Positions 37,064-46,262 of a stretch of DNA of 64,000 bases are shown piece after piece. The number at the start of each line of letters is the position of its first letter. Position 1 is the first letter of the stretch. The translations under genes and the position numbers were made by a program. The notes below the pieces were generated by a model that saw only the letters and a program-made list of their open reading frames with translations, was not told the origin of the DNA and did no database searches. The DNA comes from Cyclobacterium marinum DSM 745 (GTDB taxonomy: Bacteria; Bacteroidota; Bacteroidia; Cytophagales; Cyclobacteriaceae), in the NCBI RefSeq assembly GCF_000222485.1, contig NC_015914.1, positions 186,001 to 250,000 on the forward strand. Direction: 5' to 3'.

Positions 37064-38130
37064 TATTCTGAATCGTATTTTCTGAAAATCAATTGCAGCA
37101 ATTCCATCACCTCATCGGAATGAATGTCCCAGTTTAGACTTTTTACAAAACTATGATTCAGCAAATCAATGGCCTCATAAAAGCTTTCGGTTTCATCCAA
37201 TTCAATAATAGCTTGTTCCATTAAATCAGGATTGCCTTGAAATAATCTTTTCGTAAACATGATGCGCTGATTGATTCCCATCCCCTCTTTAAGTTGTGCA
37301 ATACTACCTTTCATGTAAGGGTTTTCCTCTGTATCAAACTTGGCCCAAACTATTGCCGGGTCTATGGTTTCTATACCTTCTTTCTCAGATGAATCATTCC
37401 CTTGTATTTCTTCTTTTGTTTCTTCTTCAATGATATAATGGGAAGAAACTACTTTTTCTTCTTCAATCACCTCAGGTTCCACCTGTGCTACAATAGTCTC
37501 CGACACCTCAGTAACCAAACGTTTAAAATCCAGTGGCAGTATTTCTTGGAAAGGGTCAAGTAAAACCACAGGTTGCATGGACTCATCTACTTCCTTTTCA
37601 AAACCCTCATAAAGCTTTTGTTTCCAAAAAAGATTGCCCGGATCAGCAGCCAAATCATCCGCTGCTGGCTCCCAAGCTGCACGATGCCATTTGATATACT
37701 TCTTTAACTCTTTTATTTGAGAGGCAGGATCTTTGGTCAATTCTTCTAAGGTTCGTTCCATAAATGAAACAGGCTCAATGGCCAAATGAAGGGTTTTAGC
37801 AACAGCCTTGGTCAATAAGGGCTCAAAATCTGATTTTTCAATACTTATTGCCCGTGAAAGTACATTCATAAAAGAGGCCAAAGCTTCCTTGACCATACTG
37901 GCACTGTAATCAAAATAAGGGTTTTGGGTAAAGGAGTCCACTTGTTTTTGCCAATCCTCAAAAAGCTCCCTAATTACCATTAGGTTTAGTTGAGTAGAAG
38001 CGCTTAATTCTATAATCTCTTGCCCACTGATTCTTTTTTTATTGGTAAAATGATTGTCACAGATTCTCTTTGAAAAATCTTTTGAATAACAGTCAATATA
38101 ATCCTGATCTAAAGTCATTTGTTTTGCCAT
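37063..38130 (-). CDS. Conserved hypothetical acidic cytosolic protein
   Basis: A 355-residue protein without signal peptide or membrane segment. It is helix-rich and Glu-rich (VEPEVIEEEKVVSSHYIIEEETKEE), with Trp-rich stretches in the middle (IKWHRAAWEPAADDLAADPG). No known catalytic motif was recognised. The central low-complexity acidic linker (about 230-270) separates an N-terminal helical domain from a C-terminal helical one. Its stop overlaps the start of the 2H phosphoesterase gene, suggesting a functional partnership, possibly in RNA or nucleotide metabolism. I do not recognise the family. Confidence 0.7.
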   Translation of the reverse strand: MAKQMTLDQDYIDCYSKDFSKRICDNHFTNKKRISGQEIIELSASTQLNLMVIRELFEDWQKQVDSFTQNPYFDYSASMVKEALASFMNVLSRAISIEKSDFEPLLTKAVAKTLHLAIEPVSFMERTLEELTKDPASQIKELKKYIKWHRAAWEPAADDLAADPGNLFWKQKLYEGFEKEVDESMQPVVLLDPFQEILPLDFKRLVTEVSETIVAQVEPEVIEEEKVVSSHYIIEEETKEEIQGNDSSEKEGIETIDPAIVWAKFDTEENPYMKGSIAQLKEGMGINQRIMFTKRLFQGNPDLMEQAIIELDETESFYEAIDLLNHSFVKSLNWDIHSDEVMELLQLIFRKYDSE

Positions 38131-38563
38131 GTTACTTGTTTTTCCCCTATTTCACTAGGGTAAAGTTATGTAATTTATTCTTTAAATAAAGTAGCAGGAT
38201 AAAATGTGGAGGTCAAAAATAAAAGCAACCATTTACATGTAATTCAATGCCGCCAAATCTCTTTTCTACCTCATTCATACCCAACGCCTTAATAGATTTA
38301 ATTACCATTTTTATTTTAGAGACGATCCAATCAACTTGAGCTTAATTTGTGCTTATGCTTCTTCCGGCCTTTTGAACCAATACATTCTAAAGGCCAATAA
38401 AATAATCAATCAAAGTTCAGTAGATGGAAAAGCCATTTATTCCACATAATTTTATTAATAAATTTAAATCCATTAATTTCGTATGCTTAAATTTAAGAGG
38501 TCTTAACCAATCTATAAATTAGGCATCTTTTGAAGTATTGATTTTTTACCTTATCCAGAAATT
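38131..38563. other. Divergent promoter region before tdk
   Basis: A 433-bp AT-rich gap with the minus-strand hypothetical gene on one side and tdk on the other. Near the start of the minus gene is a short hairpin (CCCTA/TAGGG, 38146-38160). No strong TAnnTTTG pair was identified in either direction, and no gene or RNA was recognised. Confidence 0.4.
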
Positions 38564-39142
38564 ATGTTTATTGAGCCATCGCTAGGGAAAACCGGGAAAT
38601 CCGGACCAAAAGGACAGCTGGAAGTAATCTGTGGCTCAATGTTTTCCGGTAAAACTGAGGAATTGATTAGAAGGCTAAACAGGGCCTTAATAGCCAAACA
38701 AAGAGTGGAAATATTCAAACCTGCCATTGACAAAAGGTATGATGAAAACAATGTAGTTTCACACAATGAAAACATAATCCGTTCTACTCCCGTCCAATTC
38801 GCAGATGACATTTTACTACTTGCAGGAAATTGTGATGTAGTGGGTATTGACGAAGTTCAGTTTTTTGATGCGCAAATAATACCGGTGGTGGAACAATTGG
38901 CAAATAATGGCATTAGGGTTATTGTTGCCGGCTTAGACATGGATTTTGAGGGCAAGCCCTTTGAACCTATGCCACAATTATTGGCCATCGCAGAATACGT
39001 AACCAAGGTGCATGCGATTTGCATGAAATGTGGGGACCTTGCATCTTATAGTTTCAGACTTTCCGGAGATAAGTCCAAAGTAATGTTGGGTGAAAAAGAG
39101 AGCTATGAAGCCCGCTGTCGAAAGTGTTTTTATAACCTGTAA
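38564..39142 (+). CDS. tdk: Thymidine kinase (type II)
   Basis: A 192-residue cytosolic kinase of the salvage pathway, phosphorylating thymidine to dTMP. The Walker A loop GSMFSGKT is at residues 24-31, the Walker B-like DEVQFFD near 106, and two pairs of zinc-binding Cys are present (CMKCGD and CRKCF at the C terminus). Length fits the bacterial type II family. It is followed 11 bp later by recO in the same direction, so the two are likely co-transcribed. A GTG-like alternative start was not needed: the ATG at 38564 begins a short N-terminal tail before the kinase core. Confidence 0.96.
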   Translation: MFIEPSLGKTGKSGPKGQLEVICGSMFSGKTEELIRRLNRALIAKQRVEIFKPAIDKRYDENNVVSHNENIIRSTPVQFADDILLLAGNCDVVGIDEVQFFDAQIIPVVEQLANNGIRVIVAGLDMDFEGKPFEPMPQLLAIAEYVTKVHAICMKCGDLASYSFRLSGDKSKVMLGEKESYEARCRKCFYNL

Positions 39143-39153
39143 ATTGGCGGCAG

Positions 39154-39840
39154 ATGCTAAAAAAAACTACAGGAATTGTAATCGGTTACACCAAATACAG
39201 GGAAACATCGATTATTACTAAGATATTCACCCGAGAGTTGGGCTTGAAATCCTATGTTGTAAATGGCGTGAGGTCAAGCAAATCCGCTTCAAAGGTTGCC
39301 TTATTTCAGCCGCTAACATTGGTTGATATGGTCGTTTATGACAAAGAGAATGCAAATATTCAGAGAATTTCGGAAATAAAATCAGATCTAAGCTTTCAGC
39401 GAATTCCTTTTGATTTCATTCGCTCGGGAATCAGTATGTTTATGGCAGAAGTACTAGGGAAAGTCGTCTTTGACAACTATCAAAATGAGTTACTTTTTGA
39501 TCATTTAAGGGTTAAGATTTTGTCCCTTGATGCAGCGGATTACCAACCTGGGCTTTTTGCTCTCTACTTTTTAATAAGCACCTCACGATATTTAGGTTTT
39601 GAACCTGAGGATGCGGCCGACTTTTTCTTACAATTGCCTGTTGATCAAACAGGGAGTAATTATAAAATTAAATTGCAGTTTTTAAACCAACTTTTAGTAG
39701 AGGAACCGCAGGTTGCCCCCCAGGTACCGGGAAATATTAAAAGGCAACTTTTAGATGACTGGATCTTATTTTATAAAATTCACATTGATGGGTTTGGGGA
39801 AATAAAATCGCTTCAGGTGCTAAGGACCCTACTCTCCTAA
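39154..39840 (+). CDS. recO: DNA repair protein RecO
   Basis: A 228-residue protein with an N-terminal OB-fold (KKTTGIVIGYTKYRETSIITKIFTRELG, in part) and a C-terminal helical domain. RecO works with RecR and RecF to load RecA onto SSB-coated single-stranded DNA. The sequence KSYVVNGVRSSKS matches the OB barrel of Bacteroidota RecO proteins, and the length is typical. The zinc-binding Cys cluster found in many RecO proteins is not visible here, as in other Bacteroidota members. It follows tdk by 11 bp. Confidence 0.92.
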   Translation: MLKKTTGIVIGYTKYRETSIITKIFTRELGLKSYVVNGVRSSKSASKVALFQPLTLVDMVVYDKENANIQRISEIKSDLSFQRIPFDFIRSGISMFMAEVLGKVVFDNYQNELLFDHLRVKILSLDAADYQPGLFALYFLISTSRYLGFEPEDAADFFLQLPVDQTGSNYKIKLQFLNQLLVEEPQVAPQVPGNIKRQLLDDWILFYKIHIDGFGEIKSLQVLRTLLS

Positions 39841-39856
39841 GCCGAAAGGGATATGT

Positions 39857-40624
39857 TTATTGAATTTGAATGTTTCGAGTATAACTTGAGAATATACCAT
39901 CTAGTTCTTTTCCACTTTTCGCATCCCTCAAACTAACTTTTACCTGATGTGTTCCTTTTGAGAGGTTTTTAATTTTAACACTTGCAACTTCCTTCAAGGT
40001 AAAAGCAGAATCATCTACAACAACATGAACTTCCACCCCATCCGTTTCAGGCCCTCCTCCTAAATATAAAAAGTCTACCACTACCGGTTCATCGGATGGA
40101 TAAATCTGTGCTTCATTGGGAATGTGAAGAATTAAATAAGGTGTATCATCCTCCGGAAATGGCTTAGAACCTCCAACAGTAAAATCACGGGCAGAAAAAT
40201 TTCCGTATTCCTTTAAAGCATAACCTTCCTCATTAAGCAAATAGGCTACAGCACGGTATGTTCCTTGATTTAGGTCCAATTGAAAATTTGGCTGGTCATA
40301 GGCTTGAGACGTTCCCCCATTCAGAGAAAGCATCAAAGGATTTTGCCTACCCAAACCGTGGTTTCTAATATTAAAAGAAAAAGCCACTTTACCTATTTTA
40401 AAATCTTCATTGCCAAAAGGATTGTATATGTCAAGCATTGCATCCGGATTCATTTTAGGTTGGAATTTCTCAAAAATCGGAAGCACCGAAGGTTGTTCTT
40501 TTTCAGGCAATTGATCTTCATTTTGCTGTACAGATGATCCTTCGGTATTGTTGGTTGATGAATCACATGCTACCATCAGCCCTGAAGCAATAGCTGCACC
40601 TAGAAGTTTATACCAATAATTCAT
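39857..40624 (-). CDS. Hypothetical lipoprotein with duplicated beta-domain
   Basis: A 255-residue lipoprotein (GLMVAC, Cys20). After a Ser/Thr/Glu-rich linker it contains two similar beta-sandwich-like modules. The first includes KVAFSFNIRNHGLG and LNQGTYRAVAYLLNEEG; the second includes VVVDFLYLGGGPETDG and LSKGTHQVKVSLRDAKSG. The matching GTYRAVAYLL/GTHQVKVSLR lines suggest an internal duplication. This type of domain is common in Bacteroidota lipoproteins of unknown role. It converges with recO and is divergent from the 2OG oxygenase gene. No enzymatic motif was seen. Confidence 0.7.
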   Translation of the reverse strand: MNYWYKLLGAAIASGLMVACDSSTNNTEGSSVQQNEDQLPEKEQPSVLPIFEKFQPKMNPDAMLDIYNPFGNEDFKIGKVAFSFNIRNHGLGRQNPLMLSLNGGTSQAYDQPNFQLDLNQGTYRAVAYLLNEEGYALKEYGNFSARDFTVGGSKPFPEDDTPYLILHIPNEAQIYPSDEPVVVDFLYLGGGPETDGVEVHVVVDDSAFTLKEVASVKIKNLSKGTHQVKVSLRDAKSGKELDGIFSSYTRNIQIQ

Positions 40625-40851
40625 ATTTGATTGTTTATAAAAGGCAAACGAGCTTGGTACCTTTTCTATTTTAATTTATTGGAAATTACTATGAAGAAAC
40701 CTTACTTTTGATTCCGAGCTTTACCTCGCGAACAGAAACCATGGTTATTTTACAAATAAAGTCCCATTTGAGTTTCTATTAAAGAATCAAAAATCAAAGG
40801 TATTTATTTTTAACAATAAAAAAATTACCTTGCATTAAACTTAAAAATCAA

Positions 40852-41832
40852 ATGAGCGATATTTTATTTGAAGAAGTTCCTTGCTTAGACTTGGCCGATT
40901 TTATCTCCGGTAATAAGAGTAAAAAAGCAGCATTTGTTAGCAAACTGGGAGAAGCCTATGAAAACATTGGTTTTGTATCAATAAAAAATCATGGACTTGA
41001 CCAAGCCATGCAAGATGAATTGTATGCGGCCATCCAAAACTTTTTCTCACTTCCTGATGAAAAAAAATCCAAGTATGAAAAGCCTGAGATAGGCTTTCAA
41101 AGAGGATATACCGGAAAAGGAAAAGAACATGCCAAAGGAAGAAATACAGGCGACCTAAAAGAATTTTATCATGTTGGTCAGCCACTTGACCAAATATCAA
41201 ATGATGACCCTGTAAAAGAAGAATATGTCGCCAATATTTGGCCTAAAGAAATTCCCGAATACAAGGATATTTCAATTAAGGTTTTCCAAACCCTTGAAGC
41301 CGCAGGAAAGATTATGCTTCAAGCTATCGCATTGAACTTAGGTCTAAAGGAAAACTATTTTGATAGTAAAATAGAAAATGGCAATTCTATCCTTCGCTCC
41401 ATCCACTATTTTCCGATCACAGATCCCGATGCTGTGCCCGAGGATGCTGTAAGAGCTGCAGAACATGGGGACATCAACCTAATCACTTTACTGATGGGAG
41501 CCAGTGCTGATGGCCTTCAAGTGCTAAGAAGAGATGGTAAATGGATCCCAATTACTGCCTTACCGGATCAGCTGGTGGTAAATGTAGGAGACATGTTGGA
41601 AAGATTGACCAATAAAAAGCTCAAGTCAACCATCCACAGGGTGGTCAATCCACCACGCGAACTGATGAATACAAGTAGGTATTCCATTCCGTTTTTTTTA
41701 CATCCAAGATCAGAAATGGATCTTAGTTGCCTAGACTCTTGTGTGGATCAAGACCATCCAAAAGCATTTGAAGACTGCACCGCTGGTGAGTTTTTAGATG
41801 AAAGACTAAAAGAATTAGGCCTGAAAAAATAA
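40852..41832 (+). CDS. 2-oxoglutarate/Fe(II)-dependent oxygenase (isopenicillin N synthase family)
   Basis: A 326-residue cytosolic enzyme. The N-terminal DIOX_N region (VPCLDLADFISG, GFVSIKNHGLDQAMQDEL) precedes the double-stranded beta-helix with the iron site: HGDINLITLL (His-x-Asp) and STIHRVVNPP (distal His), with a downstream NTSRYSIPFFLHP that holds the Arg-x-Ser for 2-oxoglutarate. Bacterial members hydroxylate or desaturate small molecules; the substrate is not evident. It is followed 9 bp later by the chromate-transporter gene on the same strand, though no functional link is obvious. Confidence 0.9.
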   Translation: MSDILFEEVPCLDLADFISGNKSKKAAFVSKLGEAYENIGFVSIKNHGLDQAMQDELYAAIQNFFSLPDEKKSKYEKPEIGFQRGYTGKGKEHAKGRNTGDLKEFYHVGQPLDQISNDDPVKEEYVANIWPKEIPEYKDISIKVFQTLEAAGKIMLQAIALNLGLKENYFDSKIENGNSILRSIHYFPITDPDAVPEDAVRAAEHGDINLITLLMGASADGLQVLRRDGKWIPITALPDQLVVNVGDMLERLTNKKLKSTIHRVVNPPRELMNTSRYSIPFFLHPRSEMDLSCLDSCVDQDHPKAFEDCTAGEFLDERLKELGLKK

Positions 41833-41841
41833 GACTTACTT

Positions 41842-43050
41842 ATGACCACCATCAGGAAGGTAAGGTATTATATATATCTAAAAGATGTGCTCATACTTTC
41901 TCTGACAGCCTTTGGGGGGCCGCAGGTATTTTTGGCCATGGTCATCGATATAATGGTTAAAAAAAGGAGGTATATCACCGAAAAGGATCTGCTGGAACTG
42001 AATGCACTCTGCCTAGTCTTGCCCGGTCCTACCTCCACTCAGACTGTATCAGCCATAGGTTTTAGAGTGGGAGGCCCAAACCTTGCCTACCTTTCTTTAT
42101 TGGTATGGATACTTCCTGGCACCCTACTTATGATAAGTACGGCATTTTTAATAGAATACCTGCAGTCCCATACAAAAGGTGAATTAAGTTTTGCCAAATT
42201 TATTCAGCCCATGGCCATTGGCTATATAATTTATGCTTCCCAAATCACCATAAAAAAAATGATCCACTCAGTGGAAGCTGCAATTTTAATGATGATTTCA
42301 GCCTTTATCGCTTTCTTTTATAATTCTCCCTTTATTTTTCCCATCATGTTGGTCATTGGAGGCTTAATCACTACCCATAATTACAATAAACAACCTGTGA
42401 TTGAAGAAAAATCTGAAATTAAAATCTCTTGGGACAATTTTATTGTTTGGGCAACGGTATTGATTGTAGCGGCTGTACTGGGGCATTATACAAGAATTTT
42501 ACCCATTAGACTATTTGAAAACTTCTATAGAAATGGTTCCCTTATATTTGGAGGAGGGCAGGTTTTGGTCCCCTATTTATACACTGAGTTTGTTGAGTTT
42601 AAAAACTACCTGAGCTCTGAAGAATTCCTAACAGGCTATGCAATATCCCAAAGTATCCCTGGACCAACTTTTAGTATTAGCTCGTATATTGGAGCATTGT
42701 CCATGAGAGAATGGGGAGCAGCGGGAATGATTACAGGTGGCTTGGTAGCCGCTGCAGGAATTTTCCTCCCCGGAACTTTTCTAATCTTCTTTGTGATTCG
42801 ATTTTGGGATGGTTTAAAAAAATACCGTCCAGTTAGGGCAGCTTTAGAAGGCATCAATGCGGTGAGTTGCGGCATGTTGATCGCTGCAGCTTACCTTCTA
42901 TTCGAGCCCATGGAAAACAATTTCATTAATATAATTATTATTATCGGCACCTATATTCTTTTGAGATATAGTAAAATCCCCTCTCCTTTGATCATCGTTC
43001 TGGGTGTAGGAATAGGCTTAATTTACCAATGGATCTTAAATAGCATCTAG
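41842..43050 (+). CDS. Chromate transporter family protein (two-domain ChrA type)
   Basis: A 402-residue polytopic membrane protein with about 10-12 hydrophobic segments. Both halves of the CHR family are present: the first has TAFGGPQVFLAMV and LPGPTSTQTVSAIG, the second FGGGQVLVPYLYTEFVE and AISQSIPGPTFSISSYIG. The two PGPT motifs are diagnostic. The family exports chromate by proton exchange in known cases, but many members are transport proteins of unknown anion. It starts 9 bp after the oxygenase stop and is followed by a minus-strand gene. Confidence 0.9.
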   Translation: MTTIRKVRYYIYLKDVLILSLTAFGGPQVFLAMVIDIMVKKRRYITEKDLLELNALCLVLPGPTSTQTVSAIGFRVGGPNLAYLSLLVWILPGTLLMISTAFLIEYLQSHTKGELSFAKFIQPMAIGYIIYASQITIKKMIHSVEAAILMMISAFIAFFYNSPFIFPIMLVIGGLITTHNYNKQPVIEEKSEIKISWDNFIVWATVLIVAAVLGHYTRILPIRLFENFYRNGSLIFGGGQVLVPYLYTEFVEFKNYLSSEEFLTGYAISQSIPGPTFSISSYIGALSMREWGAAGMITGGLVAAAGIFLPGTFLIFFVIRFWDGLKKYRPVRAALEGINAVSCGMLIAAAYLLFEPMENNFINIIIIIGTYILLRYSKIPSPLIIVLGVGIGLIYQWILNSI

Positions 43051-43100
43051 ACTCAACTAAAAATCCTTGATTCCCTTTTGCTTGTAAAGATTTCATTCAG

Positions 43101-44315
43101 CTATGGTTCTGCCGGCCGATATGAATAATACTTAAGGAATAATACAATATAAACCGCAATACCAAGGGGAATAAACCCACTGAAGGCTAACAAACTCTCA
43201 TGGTAATATGACAATACATGCCAAGAACGCCATGTGGAAAATCCTTGGAAAAACAAGATCAACTCGGAACCTATAAAGCCAATAAAAAAAGGAATAACTA
43301 CCCATTTAAATTGCTTATTATAGGTAACTAAGGCTTGATTTTTGAAGAAAGAATACAATAAATAAGCAGAAAATAAGCCCAACATATTCAGGTGGATAAA
43401 ACCAATAATTGTTGTGCGTAAGGAAACAGCAAGATCAGCAATATCCGGAAAAATTAGCAAAACTTGAGCAACTACCCTAATCACCCCTACAATAAAGGCC
43501 AGCAATAAAAAAGAGTGGGCCGCAGGAAGCCTGGTTAGATTAAACCTAAAATCTTTTCTTAATGAAAGAAGCGCCCCCAAAGCCAATAACTGTAACCCCA
43601 CTCCTATAAAATTAACACCAAAAGTCCAATTCCATCTGTAAGCCCAAAATAAAATCAAACCAAAAGTAAGGACTTGACTGAGGCACATTAGGAAATAAAA
43701 GCTTTGAAAACCAAATGGTGAAAATTTAGGCTTAAAATCATTTATTATCAAGGCCAAAACTCCGAACAAAAGCCAACCATTGAATTGAAAGTGAAGGTAA
43801 AACTGAATGGCTACCTGATAGAGAACTCCTCCCCCACCTCCATTTGCCATGATCACAGCTACAGCCCAAACTCCACAAGTAGAAATCAAAAGGAAGAGCA
43901 ATGCTGTTCTTAATAAAAGGGTTATTTGAATGCTTTCCTTTCGATGGTCTTTCCATACCCGATATACAAATACATAACTCAAAACTATGTGAAGTGAGGA
44001 AAAAAATATTGAAAATCCTGCATAACCCTGCAGTGGAAAAGAGAGCATCATTCCAACCACTGAAAATTGTGTCAACCAAAATAGCCGGGTATAAATAGCT
44101 TTTGAAGCTTTCTCTTTATCCAAAAAGCGTCCATGAATTAAAACAAATAAACCCAGATATAGCCAACCCAATAGTGCCAAATGGGAATGTCCATGCAGCA
44201 TGTTTTTGTATTCCATCCAATATAAATCCCATACAAATGCAGCCCGGAGCAATAAACCCATTAAAGCAGCAATAAAAAAGTTAATCAATGAAATTAGCAG
44301 CCAAGATTTTCTCAT
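43101..44315 (-). CDS. Multi-pass heme-copper-oxidase-like membrane protein
   Basis: A 404-residue protein with about 12 hydrophobic segments. The region MLHGHSHLALLGWLYLGLF near residue 39 and QFYLHFQFNGWLLFG near residue 168 recall the His-containing helices of cytochrome c oxidase subunit I and related NO-associated membrane proteins, though no complete copper-site set was found. The neighbourhood (truncated hemoglobin, Rrf2 regulator, hemerythrin) suggests nitrosative or oxygen stress, so a heme protein of this setting is plausible. It converges with the ChrA gene and is divergent from the BlaI gene. Confidence 0.65.
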   Translation of the reverse strand: MRKSWLLISLINFFIAALMGLLLRAAFVWDLYWMEYKNMLHGHSHLALLGWLYLGLFVLIHGRFLDKEKASKAIYTRLFWLTQFSVVGMMLSFPLQGYAGFSIFFSSLHIVLSYVFVYRVWKDHRKESIQITLLLRTALLFLLISTCGVWAVAVIMANGGGGGVLYQVAIQFYLHFQFNGWLLFGVLALIINDFKPKFSPFGFQSFYFLMCLSQVLTFGLILFWAYRWNWTFGVNFIGVGLQLLALGALLSLRKDFRFNLTRLPAAHSFLLLAFIVGVIRVVAQVLLIFPDIADLAVSLRTTIIGFIHLNMLGLFSAYLLYSFFKNQALVTYNKQFKWVVIPFFIGFIGSELILFFQGFSTWRSWHVLSYYHESLLAFSGFIPLGIAVYIVLFLKYYSYRPAEP

Positions 44316-44620
44316 TTACCCCTTGATTTTATTCTATGAGTTCGGGAAAAGTGTTCGTATCGCATCCCTAATTCCCAAGTTATTCTATAAAACAAAGCTA
44401 CCCATATTTTAGGATAATTTTATCTTTTATTAGATTGTAAATACAGCATTGAGGATAGAAAAGAAACATCTGTACACCTATTACCCTATATGAATCACCT
44501 ATTACATTCGCTTAAAACTTTTCATCTTAGAAAAACCGAATACTAAATAATCATTCATAATAGTTATTGAAAATAAAATTTATTTGTTTACATTTGTAGA
44601 ATAAATTTTAAATATGTAGA
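44316..44620. other. Divergent intergenic region with the BlaI promoter
   Basis: A 305-bp gap. The right side contains the blaI promoter and operator described next; the left side should carry the promoter of the membrane-protein gene, but no clear box was found. Nothing else recognised. Confidence 0.5.
44567..44598 (+). promoter_or_regulatory. blaI promoter with overlapping BlaI/MecI box
   Basis: TTG at 44567-44569 and TACATTTG at 44589-44596 (TAnnTTTG) are separated by 19 bases, the usual Bacteroidota layout. The -7 box overlaps the dyad TACA-TT-TGTA (44589-44598), which is the BlaI/MecI operator core. A further TGTAGAAT half-site repeats downstream (44595 and 44614). This indicates autorepression. 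Confidence 0.65.
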
Positions 44621-44992
44621 ATGAAGTTGTCTAAATCTGAAGAAAAGTTAATGGAGCTGATTTGGTCTAACCAGCCCATTTTCATGAAGGAGCTATTGGA
44701 GATTATCCCGGTACCGAAACCTGCTCCTAGCACGGTTGCAACGCTATTGAAGCGTATGCAACAAAAAGGATATGTTGGGTTCAAGTTGTATGGCAATTCA
44801 AGGCAGTATCATGCATTGGTGGAAAAGCCGGAATATTTTTCAGGTCAGGTAAAAACAATCATTAAAGATTTTTTCTCGAATTCCCCCCTTCAATTTGCTT
44901 CCTTTTTTACCAAGAAGGCAGATCTCACTACAGAAGAGTTGAAGGAATTGAAAGGACTTGTAGAAATGGAGATTAAACGTAGAAAAGAATGA
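44621..44992 (+). CDS. blaI: BlaI/MecI/CopY-family transcriptional repressor
   Basis: A 123-residue winged-helix protein (MKLSKSEEKLMELIWSNQPI, APSTVATLLKRMQQKGYVG). The C-terminal half forms the dimerisation helices with an acidic/basic tail (EELKELKGLVEMEIKRRKE). BlaI repressors are normally cleaved or released by a BlaR1/M56 membrane protease encoded next door; here only a decayed remnant follows (44993-45348), so this repressor seems to be an orphan. The stop codon overlaps a downstream ATG (ATGATG at 44990), as would be expected for a former operon. It may still regulate other genes with TACAnnTGTA operators. Confidence 0.88.
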   Translation: MKLSKSEEKLMELIWSNQPIFMKELLEIIPVPKPAPSTVATLLKRMQQKGYVGFKLYGNSRQYHALVEKPEYFSGQVKTIIKDFFSNSPLQFASFFTKKADLTTEELKELKGLVEMEIKRRKE

Positions 44993-45348
44993 TGCTTGGG
45001 CACTATTGCTTCTACTTCCCTCCGCCATGGCCGTACCATTTATTAGCCTACCCTTATAATTTTAACAGGAAAGCGTTGTTAATCTTAGCTTTCCTGTATT
45101 GATCCACATCAGTACCACTCATGCGATAGAAGCGACGCGGACACCTCATACTATCCCTACAGAATTTTGGTATTTTGTAGACTATGTATTCATTACCAGC
45201 CTCTTATTTGCTAAAAAAAATTAATACATTAATCAAGTTAATGAGATAGACAAAAGAAGGATCTGAAAAAACCAAAATGATCATTGCACATGAACTTATC
45301 CAAAACACTCAAAAGTACCCTATTGATTTGGTAATGATTGAATCGTAA
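44993..45348 (+). pseudogene. Relic of a BlaR1/M56 metallopeptidase gene
   Basis: Directly downstream of blaI there is no intact reading frame, but the strand encodes fragments. The clearest is at 45265-45348: KTKMIIAHELIQNTQKYPI then DLVMIES-stop, which matches the M56 active-site segment (I-x-x-HE-x-x-H-x-x-Q-x-HS-x-D). The catalytic second His of HExxH is replaced (HELIQ), and stop codons and frame changes interrupt the earlier part. A sequence like LLLPSAMAVPFISLPL in another frame (about 45000-45050) may be the first membrane helix. This is inferred decay of the usual BlaI partner. Confidence 0.55.
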
Positions 45349-45395
45349 ACATTTTAATAAAATTAAGCAAACACTAAAAATGAATTCGCCTAAAA
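45349..45395. other. Short gap between relic and truncated hemoglobin gene
   Basis: AT-rich sequence between the end of the M56 relic and the convergent globin gene; nothing recognised. Confidence 0.3.
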
Positions 45396-45794
45396 TTAAC
45401 CCAATGGGCTAATATTTCTGTTTTGGTAATAGGCTATTTTCAACTGAAACATTTCAGCCATTTTGGAAGCTCTCCACATTGCTTCATTTGCTTTTTCTCC
45501 AAAAAAATTCTCTCGAAGGGTCTCCTGAAACAACATCAACCAGCGTTCAAAATGATTCTGATCTATAGGTAGATTGGCATGGGGTGGAAAAGGGCTTCCA
45601 TAATAGGTATGTTCACTCAGCAATACTGTTTGCCAAAATTGATACATTTTTTCTAAATGCTTGTCCCAATTGCCTTTTATTTTTTCTTCAAAAATAGGCC
45701 CGATTAACGGATCCATTCTAACTTTTTCGTAAAACAGGTCCACTAATTCTTTTATTTGGGTTAAGGATTTTAAATCCCCTTTTTCTTTCTCCAA
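45396..45794 (-). CDS. Group III truncated hemoglobin
   Basis: A 132-residue globin of the truncated (2-on-2) type. Features of group III: LVDLFYEKVRMDPLIGPIF near the N terminus, WDKHLEKMYQFWQTVLLSE, and the proximal His in PFPPHANLPI. Length is right for the family. Group III trHbs are linked to nitric oxide detoxification and respiratory stress. The gene is last in a minus-strand run after the Rrf2 regulator (18 bp) and hemerythrin genes, so an NO or oxygen response is probable. Confidence 0.9.
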   Translation of the reverse strand: MEKEKGDLKSLTQIKELVDLFYEKVRMDPLIGPIFEEKIKGNWDKHLEKMYQFWQTVLLSEHTYYGSPFPPHANLPIDQNHFERWLMLFQETLRENFFGEKANEAMWRASKMAEMFQLKIAYYQNRNISPLG

Positions 45795-45812
45795 TTTACA
45801 ATCCTATTAAAT

Positions 45813-46253
45813 TTATACCCCAATAGTAGTCAAAGTAGCTTTTCCTTCATTCACTTCCTTTGCCAATTCTCTTATGGTTTTCTCTGAGAGCAATTTAACT
45901 AAATTTTCTCTAATTATTTTATAATCATCATGAATCGGACAAGGGTGATTTTCATTGCAATGTTTCAATCCTAATCCGCAGCCTCTAAAAAGTTTATCAC
46001 CATCAATCGCTTCAACTACAGCAAGTAATTTCATATTCTCTTGTTCCTTGCTAATATAAAACCCTCCATTTGGACCTTTTGTAGAACTTATTAAATTTTG
46101 TTTTGCTAGTGATTGCAAAATCTTAGCAGTAAAAAATTCCGGAGTATCAATCTCCTTACAAATATCCTTGACACCTAGTTTGACTCCATCTGCACTTTTA
46201 GACCAAATGTAAATCACTGCCCTAATGCCATATTCACAAGCTTTTGAAAACAT
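45813..46253 (-). CDS. Rrf2-family transcriptional regulator (NsrR/IscR type)
   Basis: A 146-residue winged-helix regulator (SKACEYGIRAVIYIWSKS; KILQSLAKQNLISSTKGPNGGFY). A cysteine trio CGLGLKHCNENHPC (starting near residue 91) fits the iron-sulfur ligands of Rrf2 proteins such as NsrR and IscR, which respond to nitric oxide or cluster status. It is directly downstream of the hemerythrin gene (9 bp) and upstream of the truncated-hemoglobin gene on the same strand; all three are probably one operon, and the regulator may control it. Confidence 0.88.
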   Translation of the reverse strand: MFSKACEYGIRAVIYIWSKSADGVKLGVKDICKEIDTPEFFTAKILQSLAKQNLISSTKGPNGGFYISKEQENMKLLAVVEAIDGDKLFRGCGLGLKHCNENHPCPIHDDYKIIRENLVKLLSEKTIRELAKEVNEGKATLTTIGV

Positions 46254-46262
46254 AATATTTGA

